64,000 nucleotides of DNA from Pontibacter aquaedesilientis (GCF_014773225.1 NZ_JACXAJ010000002.1:186001-250000); one strand, 5' to 3'. Positions 42,708-52,624 are shown, counted from the stretch's first letter. Translations and numbers: made by a program. The notes: generated by a model not told the origin, from the letters alone.

Positions 42708-43559
42708 TTATTCGTCAGCTTTGAGGCGAATGCTGTCTTCGTCGATCTCGATCTTGCCGGCTTTGTACAGCCCTCCGATCGCTTTTTTGAATGTCTTCTT
42801 GCTCATGCCCATGATGCGGTAAATCTCGTCGGGGCTGCTGCTGTCCGACACGGGCAGGTAGCCTTTGGCCTTCTCAAGCACCTCCATGATCTTGTCGGCC
42901 GCCTCGCTGGACTCGCTCAGGCCGGTGGTGCCGGGCTTGCGCAGGGTGACGTCAATCTTGTTGTCAGGGCGGATGGTCTTGATATAGCCTCGGATCTTGT
43001 CGCCCATGTGTAGCTCTTTGAACACCTCGTTTTTGTAGAGCATACCCATATAGCGGTTATCGATGATCACCTTGATGCCGATCTCGGTAAAGCCGGCTAC
43101 CAGCAGCTCCACTTCCTGGTTCTCGGTCAGTTCGGTGGCGGCCTCGTCGTTGTGCAGGTATTTGCCGAGTTTGGTAGTGCCTACTATGCGGTCGGAGGTT
43201 TCGTCGAGGTATACATACACGCAGTATCTGCGTCCGGGGCGCATTTTGTCCTTCTGGTTGTGCAGCGGTACGAGGAGGTCTTTTTCCAGGCCCCAGTCCA
43301 GGAAGGCACCGAAGTCGGTGCTGTCTTTGCAGGTAAGGCAGGCGAACTCGCGCACGGTGGCGTTTGGTATAAGATTGGTGGCAATCACACGGTCTTCGGA
43401 GTCGCGGTAGACAAATACTCTTACCTTGTCGCCTACTTGGGCACCCTCCGGAATGTACTTGCGGGGCAGTAGGATGTCGCCGTCTTCAGAGGTCAGGTAT
43501 ACGCCGAAGTCCACTTCACGCGCTATCTCCAGTTCGTTGTAATTGCCAAGATCTACCAT
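42708..43559 (-). CDS. cvfB: CvfB family S1-domain RNA-binding protein
   Basis: 283 aa. Three successive S1-like beta barrels (about 1-65, 66-140 and 145-210) including FGVYLTSEDGDILLPRKYIP and the middle S1 segment DFGAFLDWGLEKDLLVP. A C-terminal winged helix (about 225-280, DEIYRIMGMSKKTFKKAIGGLYK) ends it. CvfB proteins bind RNA and influence virulence and gene expression in Gram-positive bacteria; the Bacteroidota member is probably an RNA-binding regulator. Confidence 0.9.
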   Translation of the reverse strand: MVDLGNYNELEIAREVDFGVYLTSEDGDILLPRKYIPEGAQVGDKVRVFVYRDSEDRVIATNLIPNATVREFACLTCKDSTDFGAFLDWGLEKDLLVPLHNQKDKMRPGRRYCVYVYLDETSDRIVGTTKLGKYLHNDEAATELTENQEVELLVAGFTEIGIKVIIDNRYMGMLYKNEVFKELHMGDKIRGYIKTIRPDNKIDVTLRKPGTTGLSESSEAADKIMEVLEKAKGYLPVSDSSSPDEIYRIMGMSKKTFKKAIGGLYKAGKIEIDEDSIRLKADE

Positions 43560-43720
43560 GGTATTGCTTTGATAAGTATAGAATGCTGCAAATATAGTGA
43601 AACCATTTCAGGTATAGCCTTTCGGATTCAGTTGTACCTCTTATACCTGTAGGCAGGGGCAAAAGGATACACTGTGTCAGGCGAGTGATCAGTCTCCTGT
43701 GTGAGGCTCCTTCAAATTAG

Positions 43721-43758
43721 AACAGAACAGGCAGCCCGCGCGGGCTGCCTGTTCTGTT
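43721..43758 (-). terminator. long palindromic hairpin after the second Dps gene
   Basis: Arms of 18 bases (AACAGAACAGGCAGCCCG and its complement) around CG, 20 bases past the stop. No T tract follows, so terminator activity is likely but not certain. Confidence 0.7.
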
Positions 43759-43778
43759 GCCAGTAAGATAAATGAAAC

Positions 43779-44393
43779 TTAGGCTTTTGCCTTCTTAGTG
43801 GTTTTGGCCTTTCCGTTCTGCCCTTTGGCCTGCTTGTCTTCCTCCTCCATGATGTCATCCGGCGTGGCGATCAAGCCGATGGACAGGCCGTCTTCCCCCA
43901 GGAAGTGCTCAATGTGGTGGCAGCGATCCTCGGTCTTGATCAGTATGCCCTCTAGGAGCGCCTTGGTGGCGAAATCCTCGTGTTGAAAAGCCAGTTTGAT
44001 GGACTTGCGCAGTTCCACTGCGATGGTCTTCTCATCCTCCATGTCTTTCTTGAGCATTTCCCGGATACGGAACACGCCTTCTTCCTCATGCGCAATGTAG
44101 GACAGTTCCATCTGCTTAGCCGGGTGGCAAGTAGGGCAGTAGCCCATCACCGTCAGGCGTTCGGCAATTGCATCGTATTGCTCATGTATCTGGGTATAGT
44201 GGTCTTCAAAAAACAAATGAAGGTCACGGAACTGTGGGCCTTCCACCATCCAGTGGTGCTTGTGGTATTGGTTGTACAGGGTGATGAATGACGACAAATG
44301 ACGGTCCAGCTCTTTGGCCATAGCCGTTGCCGTGATCTTAGACAGCCCCACCGGGTTGCCTTCATATTCTGATTTTTCTCTTAGCTTTTCCAT
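43779..44393 (-). CDS. Dps-like ferritin with Lys-rich C-terminal tail
   Basis: 204 aa, longer than the other Dps in this window. The ferritin-like core carries HKHHWMVEGPQF and LHLFFEDHYTQIHEQYDAIAERL, which hold the ferroxidase His and acidic residues. An insertion with CPTCHPAKQ lies near residue 85, with two closely spaced cysteines, and a basic tail follows (KAKTTKKAKA) that could bind DNA. Predicted iron storage and DNA protection in stress. It is only distantly similar to the dps next to oxyR. Confidence 0.87.
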   Translation of the reverse strand: MEKLREKSEYEGNPVGLSKITATAMAKELDRHLSSFITLYNQYHKHHWMVEGPQFRDLHLFFEDHYTQIHEQYDAIAERLTVMGYCPTCHPAKQMELSYIAHEEEGVFRIREMLKKDMEDEKTIAVELRKSIKLAFQHEDFATKALLEGILIKTEDRCHHIEHFLGEDGLSIGLIATPDDIMEEEDKQAKGQNGKAKTTKKAKA

Positions 44394-44454
44394 GTTCAGG
44401 GTTTGTGAATTTGTCTGTGTTTGTACAGGAATTAGCTCAAAAGGATACAGAAAT

Positions 44455-46344
44455 TTACCTGAACTCGGCTATACCTGGCTGCGTGAAGCGAAAATCAGCG
44501 AAGTCGTAGTAGGGGCGCGAAGACTCATAGATGCGGAAATTGCTGAAGTCTTCGTTTTGCGGAATTTTAGGGTAGTAGCCCACCAAGATCTGTATCGTGC
44601 TGAACGAGAGGTACTCGTTGCGGAAGCGTATACCTGCCCCGAACCCGCGATACGGCGTGTTCCTGAAGGGCGAGCTCTTGTTGCCGTACGACAGCCAGGC
44701 CACATCTGCGAAAGCCACCGTCGCCAGTCGGAAGCCGAACAGCGAGAAAGGGGTATAGAGGTTGGCCTCGTAGTTGAGCACCACCCGGCGGTTGCCCCTC
44801 AAAAGCCCCGACCGAAAGCCCCGGAGCCCCTCTTCATTGTTGATGGAAAGCAGCTCCTCCGGGTTGCGGTTGATTCCGATCGTGCTTCGCCCAAGAATGA
44901 AGTGACGGAGCTTCCAGTTGCCGTTTTCGTACAGTCGCGTAAAATAAAGTGACTCTAACTCCAGCATGCCCTGTTCCCAACTGCTGCCCCTGATAAACGA
45001 ACCATAACCGGCTCGGCTATAGAAGTAGCCAAAGTCCTTGTTATACCTGGCAAAGGAAACATCAAGTCCAAAGTATCGACGATCAAAAAGGTCGCCCCGC
45101 TCATAGCCGTACGCAGCAGAGATCAGGGTGCCGGCCGGAATATCCTCCGTTCGGCCAAAGCCATACAGGTAACGGTCTTTGTAATAGCGGCGCACACTGT
45201 AACCCACGCTGCCCATTACCAGCATGTTGTCCTGGAAGTTCTCGGTAGGTTTGGTGTAGTAGTTTGTGTTGATGAAGCGCAACGCCGTAATGAGCCTGCC
45301 GCGGGGCTCGAATCCCAGATTGTAGCTTTTGAACTTAAAAGAGCGGCCCAGCCAGAAGTCCTGACGGTGGTAACCCAGGTCCGCAAAGCGCTGCACGGTG
45401 TCCTCTGGTACAGGCGGTAGCAGCAGCAGCTCGTCTATCTGACTGGCCCCGGCGGCCCCGGCGTATCGGGTATTGGTGGCAAAGAAGTCGCGGCGCACAA
45501 AGGCGCTTTTCTCCTTGTAAAAGTTCTCGTTGATGTAGGTGAGGTCTGCCCTGACGTAGGTGTTGCCAATGTTTTCGACAGTATAGCCCCCTGTCGCTTC
45601 CCAGGGCCTGGGAGCGTTCATGTTGAAACGATAAGAGCCACGCACTTGATGGCCCAGCCCCAGAAAATTAAGCTCCCGCAAGGCAATGCGCCCCGCCCCC
45701 GACGAGGGGGTGTAAGACCCCGAACCGCCCAGGCTGAAGATGTCTTTGGTAATGACCAGCACATCCACACTGTCCTGGGTGGTGGTCCGTTCGTCCACGA
45801 TAATGCGGGCGTCGAGCAGGTAGTCGGTCTGGCGCAGCAATCGTTCTGATTCGACGAGGGCAAGTGGCTCGAGTGGCTGCATACTGCGGAAAAGGAGCTT
45901 ATTACGCACCAGGTGGCGACGTGTTTTGATGTGCAGCGAGTTGCCGGCTTTCTCCAGAAAGCTCTGCGGAATCCGTGTGGTGTCGTTGATAGAATAGCCA
46001 AGCGCATCCAGTGTCATAATGTTGACATTCCGGACAATCTTGTAGTTATGCCGCTCATATTCCCGCTGGATCAGCTCGGCGTCCAGCCCGATCAGTTCTT
46101 CCTCCCGACGGTCAAAGACAAGGATGGCCTTCAGGAGCTTGCCCATGATGGTCTTGCGATGAGAGATCTCACGCAGGTTGCTCATTACCCTTTCATCAAA
46201 CTTCTGTTTCGTGGAGTCGATTGGGGTCGCTAGTGTGTCCTGCCGAGTCGGCACCTCTTGCGCAAAGGCCATACCCGATAGCAATAGCATGCCCAGAAGG
46301 CATATGGGTACATGGCGAAAAAAGGTCAGATGTGGAAAAGCCAT
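44455..46344 (-). CDS. Omp85/BamA-TamA-like outer-membrane protein
   Basis: 629 aa. Signal peptide (about 1-28), a soluble region with a POTRA-like segment (about 60-200), then a beta-barrel in the C-terminal two thirds. The barrel carries GLRGFRSG, a form of the VRGF/Y loop motif of Omp85 proteins, and ends in aromatic strands. It may insert or move proteins at the outer membrane. It is not the canonical BamA, which has five POTRA domains and is longer. Confidence 0.8.
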   Translation of the reverse strand: MAFPHLTFFRHVPICLLGMLLLSGMAFAQEVPTRQDTLATPIDSTKQKFDERVMSNLREISHRKTIMGKLLKAILVFDRREEELIGLDAELIQREYERHNYKIVRNVNIMTLDALGYSINDTTRIPQSFLEKAGNSLHIKTRRHLVRNKLLFRSMQPLEPLALVESERLLRQTDYLLDARIIVDERTTTQDSVDVLVITKDIFSLGGSGSYTPSSGAGRIALRELNFLGLGHQVRGSYRFNMNAPRPWEATGGYTVENIGNTYVRADLTYINENFYKEKSAFVRRDFFATNTRYAGAAGASQIDELLLLPPVPEDTVQRFADLGYHRQDFWLGRSFKFKSYNLGFEPRGRLITALRFINTNYYTKPTENFQDNMLVMGSVGYSVRRYYKDRYLYGFGRTEDIPAGTLISAAYGYERGDLFDRRYFGLDVSFARYNKDFGYFYSRAGYGSFIRGSSWEQGMLELESLYFTRLYENGNWKLRHFILGRSTIGINRNPEELLSINNEEGLRGFRSGLLRGNRRVVLNYEANLYTPFSLFGFRLATVAFADVAWLSYGNKSSPFRNTPYRGFGAGIRFRNEYLSFSTIQILVGYYPKIPQNEDFSNFRIYESSRPYYDFADFRFTQPGIAEFR

Positions 46345-46582
46345 GGAATATCAGGGCGCAAACTCAGGTATAATCAGCTATTGTACGGAAGAACCTACTA
46401 AGATAACGTTTTCTGCTGTCATCGGTAGGGTAAGTCCGAAAATATCAATTGCTAAGTTGTGCTAATTATTTTAGTTAATAGCGATGTGGATAGTTTGTTG
46501 ATAAATATAAATGCTAAAAATATTGGGTTTTTTAAGAATATAGTCGTAATTTTAAAACCGTTAAGAGACTAGAAACCAGTAT

Positions 46583-47848
46583 ATGGATAGCAAAATAAGC
46601 GATAAACTAAAAATATTAGCAGACGCGGCAAAGTATGATGTTTCCTGCTCTTCCAGTGGTGGCAAACGTAAGAATGATAACAAAGGCCTGGGCAATGCAG
46701 AGGGTATGGGTATCTGTCACAGTTACACAGAGGATGGGCGCTGCGTCTCGCTGCTTAAGATCCTGCTGACCAACTTCTGTATTTTTGATTGCGCTTATTG
46801 CGTGACCCGCAAAAGCAACGATGTGCAACGCGCCGCCTTCACGGTGCAGGAAGTGGTGGACCTGACCATTAACTTTTACCGACGCAATTACATCGAAGGG
46901 CTATTCCTGAGCTCTGGCATTTTCAAGAACGCAGATTATACCATGGAGCGCTTGGTGCGGGTGGCCAAAAAGCTGCGCCAGGAGCACAAGTTTAATGGGT
47001 ATATCCACCTGAAGACCATACCTGGTGCCAGTGACGAGCTCATCAAAGAAGCCGGCCTGTATGCTGACCGCCTGAGCGTGAACATTGAGTTGCCGTCGGA
47101 AAAGAGCCTGCAAAGCCTGGCACCGGAGAAGAACTACGGCGAGATACTGGTTCCGATGGGTTCCATCAAAGACCAACTGGTGCAGGCAAAGGAAGAGAGC
47201 AAACTGTTTAAATCGACGCCTAAGTTTGCGCCGGCTGGCCAAAGCACGCAACTGATTGTGGGCGCCACCGCCGAAAGCGACCAGCAGATACTGCAGCTCT
47301 CGGACCAGCTCTACAAAGGGTATAGCCTGAAGCGGGTATACTACTCGGGCTATGTGCCGATAAGCACCGACAGCAGGCTGTCAATTATCACGGAGCCGCC
47401 CATCATTCGGGAGAACCGCATCTATCAGGCCGATTGGCTCATGCGCTTCTATGGTTTCGACGTGAAGGAGATCGTGGATGAGCAGCACCCTAACCTGGAC
47501 CTTGACATTGACCCGAAGTTGTCGTGGGCACTGCGCAATCGACACGCCTTCCCGGTAGAGATCAACACAGCCGATTACGAAATGATACTGCGGGTGCCAG
47601 GTATAGGCGTGAAGTCCGCCAAGAAAATTGTGTCGGCCCGCCGGTTTGCCCCTTTGCAGTTTGACCACCTGCGCCAAATGGGGGTGGTGCTGAAGCGTGC
47701 AAAGTATTTCATTACCTGCCAGACCCGCAGCCTGCAACGGCAGGACTTTGACTCAGAGCAGCTTCGCCGCAAAATCCTTTTTGGCGATGGCTCGGTTCGC
47801 AGCGCCCTGCTCACCCAGCAACTGGATCTGTTCCGGCAGGTAGGCTAA
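46583..47848 (+). CDS. putative DNA modification/repair radical SAM protein (TIGR03916)
   Basis: 421 aa. Radical-SAM cluster motif CIFDCAYC (C-x3-C-x2-C, about residues 66-73) after LKILLTNF. An unusual conserved N-terminus holds AKYDVSCSSSGGKR. The C-terminal region has two helix-hairpin-helix segments (RVPGIGVKSAKKIV), a DNA-binding unit. The family is always found next to a TIGR03915/DUF4130 protein, as here. The chemical reaction is unknown; the name is a database guess based on the DNA-binding tail. Confidence 0.93.
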   Translation: MDSKISDKLKILADAAKYDVSCSSSGGKRKNDNKGLGNAEGMGICHSYTEDGRCVSLLKILLTNFCIFDCAYCVTRKSNDVQRAAFTVQEVVDLTINFYRRNYIEGLFLSSGIFKNADYTMERLVRVAKKLRQEHKFNGYIHLKTIPGASDELIKEAGLYADRLSVNIELPSEKSLQSLAPEKNYGEILVPMGSIKDQLVQAKEESKLFKSTPKFAPAGQSTQLIVGATAESDQQILQLSDQLYKGYSLKRVYYSGYVPISTDSRLSIITEPPIIRENRIYQADWLMRFYGFDVKEIVDEQHPNLDLDIDPKLSWALRNRHAFPVEINTADYEMILRVPGIGVKSAKKIVSARRFAPLQFDHLRQMGVVLKRAKYFITCQTRSLQRQDFDSEQLRRKILFGDGSVRSALLTQQLDLFRQVG

Positions 47849-47945
47849 TAATAAACTATTGATGATGGCAGAGGCGAAGGAGAGTAAGTTAAGTGACTTG
47901 TGTAATCAACCGAAGCATACACCTTTTCAACCTATTCAAAAAACG

Positions 47946-48089
47946 ATGAGAAATTCAAACAAAGTTGCCCGTGTTTCCTGCTGCTGCAAACTCAATATGC
48001 TGGTGCCGCACCTCCAGAGCCTCGCTTCCAGAATGCAGGCCGACAGCAAGCGTGAGAAAAGCCGCGGGAACTACATTGCCCAACAATAA
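47946..48089 (+). CDS. possible 47-aa small protein between the rSAM pair
   Basis: A short frame in the 257-base gap of the radical-SAM pair: MRNSNKVARVSCCCKLNMLVPHLQSLA, ending in a basic stretch. Three consecutive cysteines are notable. No homology recognised; it could equally be non-coding spacer or a transcript leader. Confidence 0.25.
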   Translation: MRNSNKVARVSCCCKLNMLVPHLQSLASRMQADSKREKSRGNYIAQQ

Positions 48090-48105
48090 CTGAAACTGTC
48101 TGCCT

Positions 48106-48885
48106 GTGTATTTCTATACCTACGACGGATCCTTTGAGGGATTGCTCACGGTTGTGTTTGAGGCCTACGAACGGAAGGCCTGGCCTACTGCCATCGAGCA
48201 GGAGCACTTGGCGCAGCCTTCCATGTTTGGGGAGAACATCCGGGTGGTGACCGATGAGCAGAAGGCAAGCCGCGTGTGGCAAGGGTTGCAGCGTAAACTG
48301 TCAGCGGCGGCACTGGAGTCGCTGTACTATACCTACCTGTGGGAGCAGGCAGGCTTCGAGCGTTTGATTTTTGACTATGCACGGCTCGTGTTCGACTCTG
48401 CAGAGAGCGTAGAGGGAAATTACACAGCCCCATTCATCTTGCAGGTCCAGCAGATTTACAAGCAAGTGCACCGTGAGAAACATCGCATGGAAGCATTCGT
48501 GCGGTTCCAGAAAACGGCTGATGGACTCTTTTATGCCTCCGTCTCCCCAGACTTCAACGTGCTCCCGCTTATTGTGCGCCACTTCGAGAAACGCTATGCT
48601 GACCAGCGCTGGGCCATTTATGATACCATCCGCCGGTACGGAGTATATTATGATTTGAAGAAGACAGACTTTGTGCAATTAGAGAACCCTGGCCTCACCC
48701 CGAAGCAACAAGGCGTTCTGAAAGCCAGTGAGTACGACGAGAACGAGACAAAGTACCAGTTGCTGTGGCAGGTGTACTTTGATAACGTGAACATACCGGA
48801 GCGCAAGAATCCCAAACTGCATTTGCGCCATATCCCTAAACGCTACTGGAAGTACCTTTCGGAAAAGCAACCGCGTTTACATTAA
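48106..48885 (+). CDS. TIGR03915/DUF4130 'DNA metabolism' protein
   Basis: 259 aa starting at GTG (MYFYTYDGSFEGLLTVVFEAY, the classical opening of the family). Later markers are HRMEAFVRFQKTADGLFYA, FNVLPLIVRHFEKRYADQ and the C-terminal NPKLHLRHIPKRYWKYLSEK. DUF4130 is sometimes fused to a uracil-DNA-glycosylase domain in other bacteria, which links it to DNA. It is the standing partner of the upstream radical-SAM protein. Activity unknown. Confidence 0.92.
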   Translation: MYFYTYDGSFEGLLTVVFEAYERKAWPTAIEQEHLAQPSMFGENIRVVTDEQKASRVWQGLQRKLSAAALESLYYTYLWEQAGFERLIFDYARLVFDSAESVEGNYTAPFILQVQQIYKQVHREKHRMEAFVRFQKTADGLFYASVSPDFNVLPLIVRHFEKRYADQRWAIYDTIRRYGVYYDLKKTDFVQLENPGLTPKQQGVLKASEYDENETKYQLLWQVYFDNVNIPERKNPKLHLRHIPKRYWKYLSEKQPRLH

Positions 48886-49108
48886 ATTCTGACGGACGGT
48901 AAGGGGCTGTGGCTCAAGGCGTATTCATAACAGGGGATGCATTAAGTTCTATCAAGGCCCAAAAATTCGCAACACAAGACAACCTGCAAGGCCAATTTGG
49001 AGTATAAACCAATATATAGATATTTTTATTGATAAAATGAGCGGCAGTTTCCCCACTATCTGACAGTTGGTATGAATTACTTGCTGCCATTCACTTTTTG
49101 GAAGAACG

Positions 49109-49477
49109 ATGAATACACGCGTACGAAAAAAACTCATTCAAGTAGCCCGTGGACGTGCTCACCTGATGTCATTTCAAAACCTGATCCAGGAGGCCGAGCT
49201 AGGTCTAAATCTGGAGAACTCCTACGAAAAATCACAGCTTAACGAAGTTATCGACGAGATATCGGAATCAGAGCATGCCGCCGGGAGGCCCCTTTTGAGT
49301 GCGCTGGTACGAGTGAAAGGGCGCCAGAACCAAGGCGACAGCTTCTTTAAACTTTGTGAGCGCCTGGGATATGGCGACTGGAAAAGCTTGAAAAAAGACC
49401 ACGAGTTCCTGGAAGGACAACGGCAAACCTGCCGCGAGTTCTGGCAGGACAGTAAAAACTTCTCATCCTACCTTTAA
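49109..49477 (+). CDS. conserved hypothetical protein (122 aa)
   Basis: 122 aa, helical, neutral to basic. A segment RPLLSALVRVKGRQNQGDSFFKLCERLGYG recurs in short proteins of many Bacteroidota and other bacteria. These are often next to toxin-antitoxin or restriction genes, but I cannot attach a function. No signal peptide or membrane segment. The start is supported by MNTRVRKKLIQVARGR. Spacing on both sides suggests its own transcript. Confidence 0.7.
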   Translation: MNTRVRKKLIQVARGRAHLMSFQNLIQEAELGLNLENSYEKSQLNEVIDEISESEHAAGRPLLSALVRVKGRQNQGDSFFKLCERLGYGDWKSLKKDHEFLEGQRQTCREFWQDSKNFSSYL

Positions 49478-49524
49478 TACTGTGTAAAGAGGCAGGTCCG
49501 CCCGCATTCCCTGGGCCTGCTTCT

Positions 49525-50292
49525 TTACTTCCCTCTTACTTTTACATCTACTATTCTGCCCTCGGCCGACACCTCGCCGTTGGTGTATACCTGATATTCC
49601 ATAGGTAAAATCAGGCCCTTTCCTATGGGGTTGTACTCCTTAAAGTCAGTGTATTGCAGCATGGGGTTTGGCTCATGCGCCTCGTGCCAAGCTAAGGCAA
49701 GTACTCTACCCGTTTGTTCAGACAGAAACAAACGGGCTTTCTGTGTTGGATTAAAAGGGTTGGACACAAGCAATTCGTTTGCCGTGCTGTTTTTGTATTG
49801 GCAATTGCGTTTAAACTCAAACATAGAATTTCCGTTTTGCAACAGCATTAAAAAATTAAGAAAGTAGTTACGCTCCAGCTGTTCTTTTTCATCTTCAGGC
49901 AGTGGTGTCCGTACGCCGTCGATTACCTGCCAGGCACCGGAACCGCTCAGGGTTTTGACAATTGAGATGCCTTCGGAAGAAGTTGTAGCCGTGAGCTGCC
50001 TGTTCTTAATATCCAGGTAATAATTTGTTCGGGTAGTGGCGGGTGGCACGTTCGTGTAATCCGTCTCCAATACACTGTACTCCAAAGTACCCAATCTGCT
50101 CAGGCTTCTTTCCCCTCCATGTGCCTTTAACATCTCTTCCCGGATGGATTCAGATCGGGCCTTCTCTCTGCCCGAAGGTTGAGCATACAGAAAACCTCCC
50201 GCCAACAGGGTTACTGCCAGTAGTATGGTTTTCTTTACTCTTGTAGGCCAAAAGCTAACAAGACCCGGGAACATCGATATTATATTATTCAA
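49525..50292 (-). CDS. secreted LolA-like beta protein
   Basis: 255 aa. A signal segment lies at about residues 20-38 (KKTILLAVTLLAGGFLYAQ), so the N-terminus is about 15 residues longer than usual; the true start may be Met7. The rest alternates beta strands in the pattern of LolA/LppX-fold proteins (LEYSVLETDY, YYLDIKNRQLTATTSSEG, FEFKRNCQYKN, LPMEYQVYTNGE). Many Bacteroidota carry such secreted proteins of unknown ligand. Confidence 0.7.
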   Translation of the reverse strand: MNNIISMFPGLVSFWPTRVKKTILLAVTLLAGGFLYAQPSGREKARSESIREEMLKAHGGERSLSRLGTLEYSVLETDYTNVPPATTRTNYYLDIKNRQLTATTSSEGISIVKTLSGSGAWQVIDGVRTPLPEDEKEQLERNYFLNFLMLLQNGNSMFEFKRNCQYKNSTANELLVSNPFNPTQKARLFLSEQTGRVLALAWHEAHEPNPMLQYTDFKEYNPIGKGLILPMEYQVYTNGEVSAEGRIVDVKVRGK

Positions 50293-50551
50293 TATGTTTA
50301 ATTATTAATTTTATTGGTATTGTTATATTGAAGCAAACGTGAATAAAGCCAATAAGTAAAGGCAGAAGTGAAAAAAATTTTGGAAAAACTGTACAAACTT
50401 CAGTTCTGTGTTTGACTATATAGAAGAATATTGTTTCTTTTATATATCGGTTTGTTGCATGGCTCCCTCGGTAAAGGCTTGCTTATGCTGAAGATTTACA
50501 GCACTCCGAAAACTATAAATTGCCAACGTAATTCTATACCTTCATTAGCCT

Positions 50552-52585
50552 ATGAAATCACAAACCTCTACTCTTTTTGTAGCTCTTGCTATGCTCTTTT
50601 GTGTGGGATTCACACAGGTGTTGGGTCAAAGTCAGCCAGCCAAGTTTGGCAAGCTCGATGACGCCGAGCTCCACATGCGTACCTATGACAAGGACACCAG
50701 CGCGGCCGCCGTCGTGCTTTCTGACTACGGCTTTTCGTATTTCACCTATAACAAGGGTTTCAAAGTCATATTTGAGCGCCATACCCGTATCAAGGTACTG
50801 AAGAAGTCCGGCTACGATGCAGCCAACGTGTCTGTGCCTTACTACCAGCGCAACTCCAACAAGGAAAACGTCTACAACATCAAAGGCTATACCTATAACC
50901 AGGAAGGAGACAAGGTAACAAAGGATAAACTGGAGTCGAAGGCCGTGTTTGACGAGCAGACCAGTGAAAACTGGTTTGCCAAGAAGTTTGCCATGCCCAA
51001 TGTGAAAGAGGGTTCTGTGATCGAGTATTCCTATACCATCTCGTCAGATTTCCTGTACAACCTGCGCGAGTGGGAGTTCCAGAGCACCATACCTGTAGCG
51101 TACAGCGAGTACAATGTGCGCATACCCGAATACTTCTACTACAAGCAGGAGCAGCAAGGCTACCTGCGGTTCGACGTGTCGACCGTTGAGCGAGGCAGAG
51201 ACCGCTTCACCGTCACCTGGTCGTCGGAGATTACGCCAGGTATGGGGGGCGGCCGCACCTCCGGTGGATCAAGCCAGGTGGAGGCAAACAACGAGACATT
51301 CCGCTGGGTGATAAAGGATGCGCCGGCGTTACGTCCTGAGAGGTACATCACCACGCTCAACGACTATAAGTCCAGAATCGATTTTGAACTGCAAACAGTG
51401 AAGTACCCAGGCAAACTGCCAGAGGTAATGACCGGCAACTGGAACCAGGTGACAAGCGATTTGTTGAATGCGGAGCGTTTCGGCAGCCAACTCAACCGAA
51501 AGGGATTCTTTAAGGCGGAGGTGGCCGCCATCACGGCCCAGCACAGTAAACCAGAGCAACAAATGGCTGCCATCCACAGCTTGGTGAAAAGCACCGTGAA
51601 ATGGAACGGCAAAAACAGCTACTATACCACCGGGCCAATCCGCAAGGCGTTTGAGAGCCGCACGGGAAGCGCCGCCGACATCAACCTGATGCTGACCGCT
51701 ATGCTGCAGGATGCCGGGCTGGATGCTGCCCCGGTGCTTCTCAGCACAAGAGAGCACGGACGCGTGCCGCAAGGCTCTCCAATGCTCAGCAAGTTCAATT
51801 ATGTGGTAGCCCACGTCAACCTAGAGGGCAAAGACTACCTGCTCGATGCCACCGACCCGCTGTTGCCTGCCGGCATGCTGCCTGTGCGATGCCTCAACGG
51901 ACAGGGGCGCTTGATCAAGAAGGAGGACCAACGCTGGGTAGCGCTCACTCCTGCAGGCAACAACACCAAGTTCTTCAATGGCGACCTGACCGTCAACCCG
52001 AACGGTGGCATGACCGGAAAGGTAACCGAATCGAGTGCTGGTTACAACGCCCTGAGCCTCCGTAAGTCCATTTTGGACGAAGGAGAGGAGAAGTATGCCG
52101 AAAAGCTAAGCAAAGAAGTAGGGAACTACAAGGTGGAGAAGCCGGTGTTCAGCAATGTGTTGGAGCTGGGCAAGGTGCTTAACATTGACTACCGTCTTTC
52201 GGCCAGCGGTAACGGCCAGCCCGTGGATGTGATCTACCTGAATCCGATGCTGGGCCAAGGGGAGACGGATAATCCGTTCAAGCTGGAGGACAGGGTATAC
52301 CCGGTCGACCTGGCCGTTCCAATCGACTATACCTACATCTGCCGTTTTAATCTGCCAGCCGGATACGACCTGGACGAGGCCCCGAAAAGCACTGTGATCA
52401 CGCTCCCGGAAGATGGGGGCAAGTTCATGTACATGATCCAGCGTGAGGGCAACATGGTGCAGGTCATGAGTAAGATCAACATCCTGAAGCCGGTATACTA
52501 CGCCCCGGAGTACCCATACCTGAAGGAGTTCTACGCTCAGATTGTGGCCAAGCACGCCGAGCAGCTCGTGCTTAAACGGAAATAA
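50552..52585 (+). CDS. DUF3857 protein with degenerate transglutaminase domain
   Basis: 677 aa. Signal peptide (about 1-25), DUF3857 beta domain (about 60-260) and transglutaminase-like domain (about 310-440). In the latter the usual catalytic cysteine position reads GSAADINL (A374-A375) and the histidine position reads FNYVVA, while the acidic residue (LLDATD) remains. It is therefore probably not an active transglutaminase or peptidase. The C-terminus is a DUF2569-like beta region. It is followed 39 bases later by a paralogue that keeps the catalytic residues. Confidence 0.88.
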   Translation: MKSQTSTLFVALAMLFCVGFTQVLGQSQPAKFGKLDDAELHMRTYDKDTSAAAVVLSDYGFSYFTYNKGFKVIFERHTRIKVLKKSGYDAANVSVPYYQRNSNKENVYNIKGYTYNQEGDKVTKDKLESKAVFDEQTSENWFAKKFAMPNVKEGSVIEYSYTISSDFLYNLREWEFQSTIPVAYSEYNVRIPEYFYYKQEQQGYLRFDVSTVERGRDRFTVTWSSEITPGMGGGRTSGGSSQVEANNETFRWVIKDAPALRPERYITTLNDYKSRIDFELQTVKYPGKLPEVMTGNWNQVTSDLLNAERFGSQLNRKGFFKAEVAAITAQHSKPEQQMAAIHSLVKSTVKWNGKNSYYTTGPIRKAFESRTGSAADINLMLTAMLQDAGLDAAPVLLSTREHGRVPQGSPMLSKFNYVVAHVNLEGKDYLLDATDPLLPAGMLPVRCLNGQGRLIKKEDQRWVALTPAGNNTKFFNGDLTVNPNGGMTGKVTESSAGYNALSLRKSILDEGEEKYAEKLSKEVGNYKVEKPVFSNVLELGKVLNIDYRLSASGNGQPVDVIYLNPMLGQGETDNPFKLEDRVYPVDLAVPIDYTYICRFNLPAGYDLDEAPKSTVITLPEDGGKFMYMIQREGNMVQVMSKINILKPVYYAPEYPYLKEFYAQIVAKHAEQLVLKRK

Positions 52586-52624
52586 GAATACAGCCAATGC
52601 AAGGCAAAAATTACAAGACCTAAT

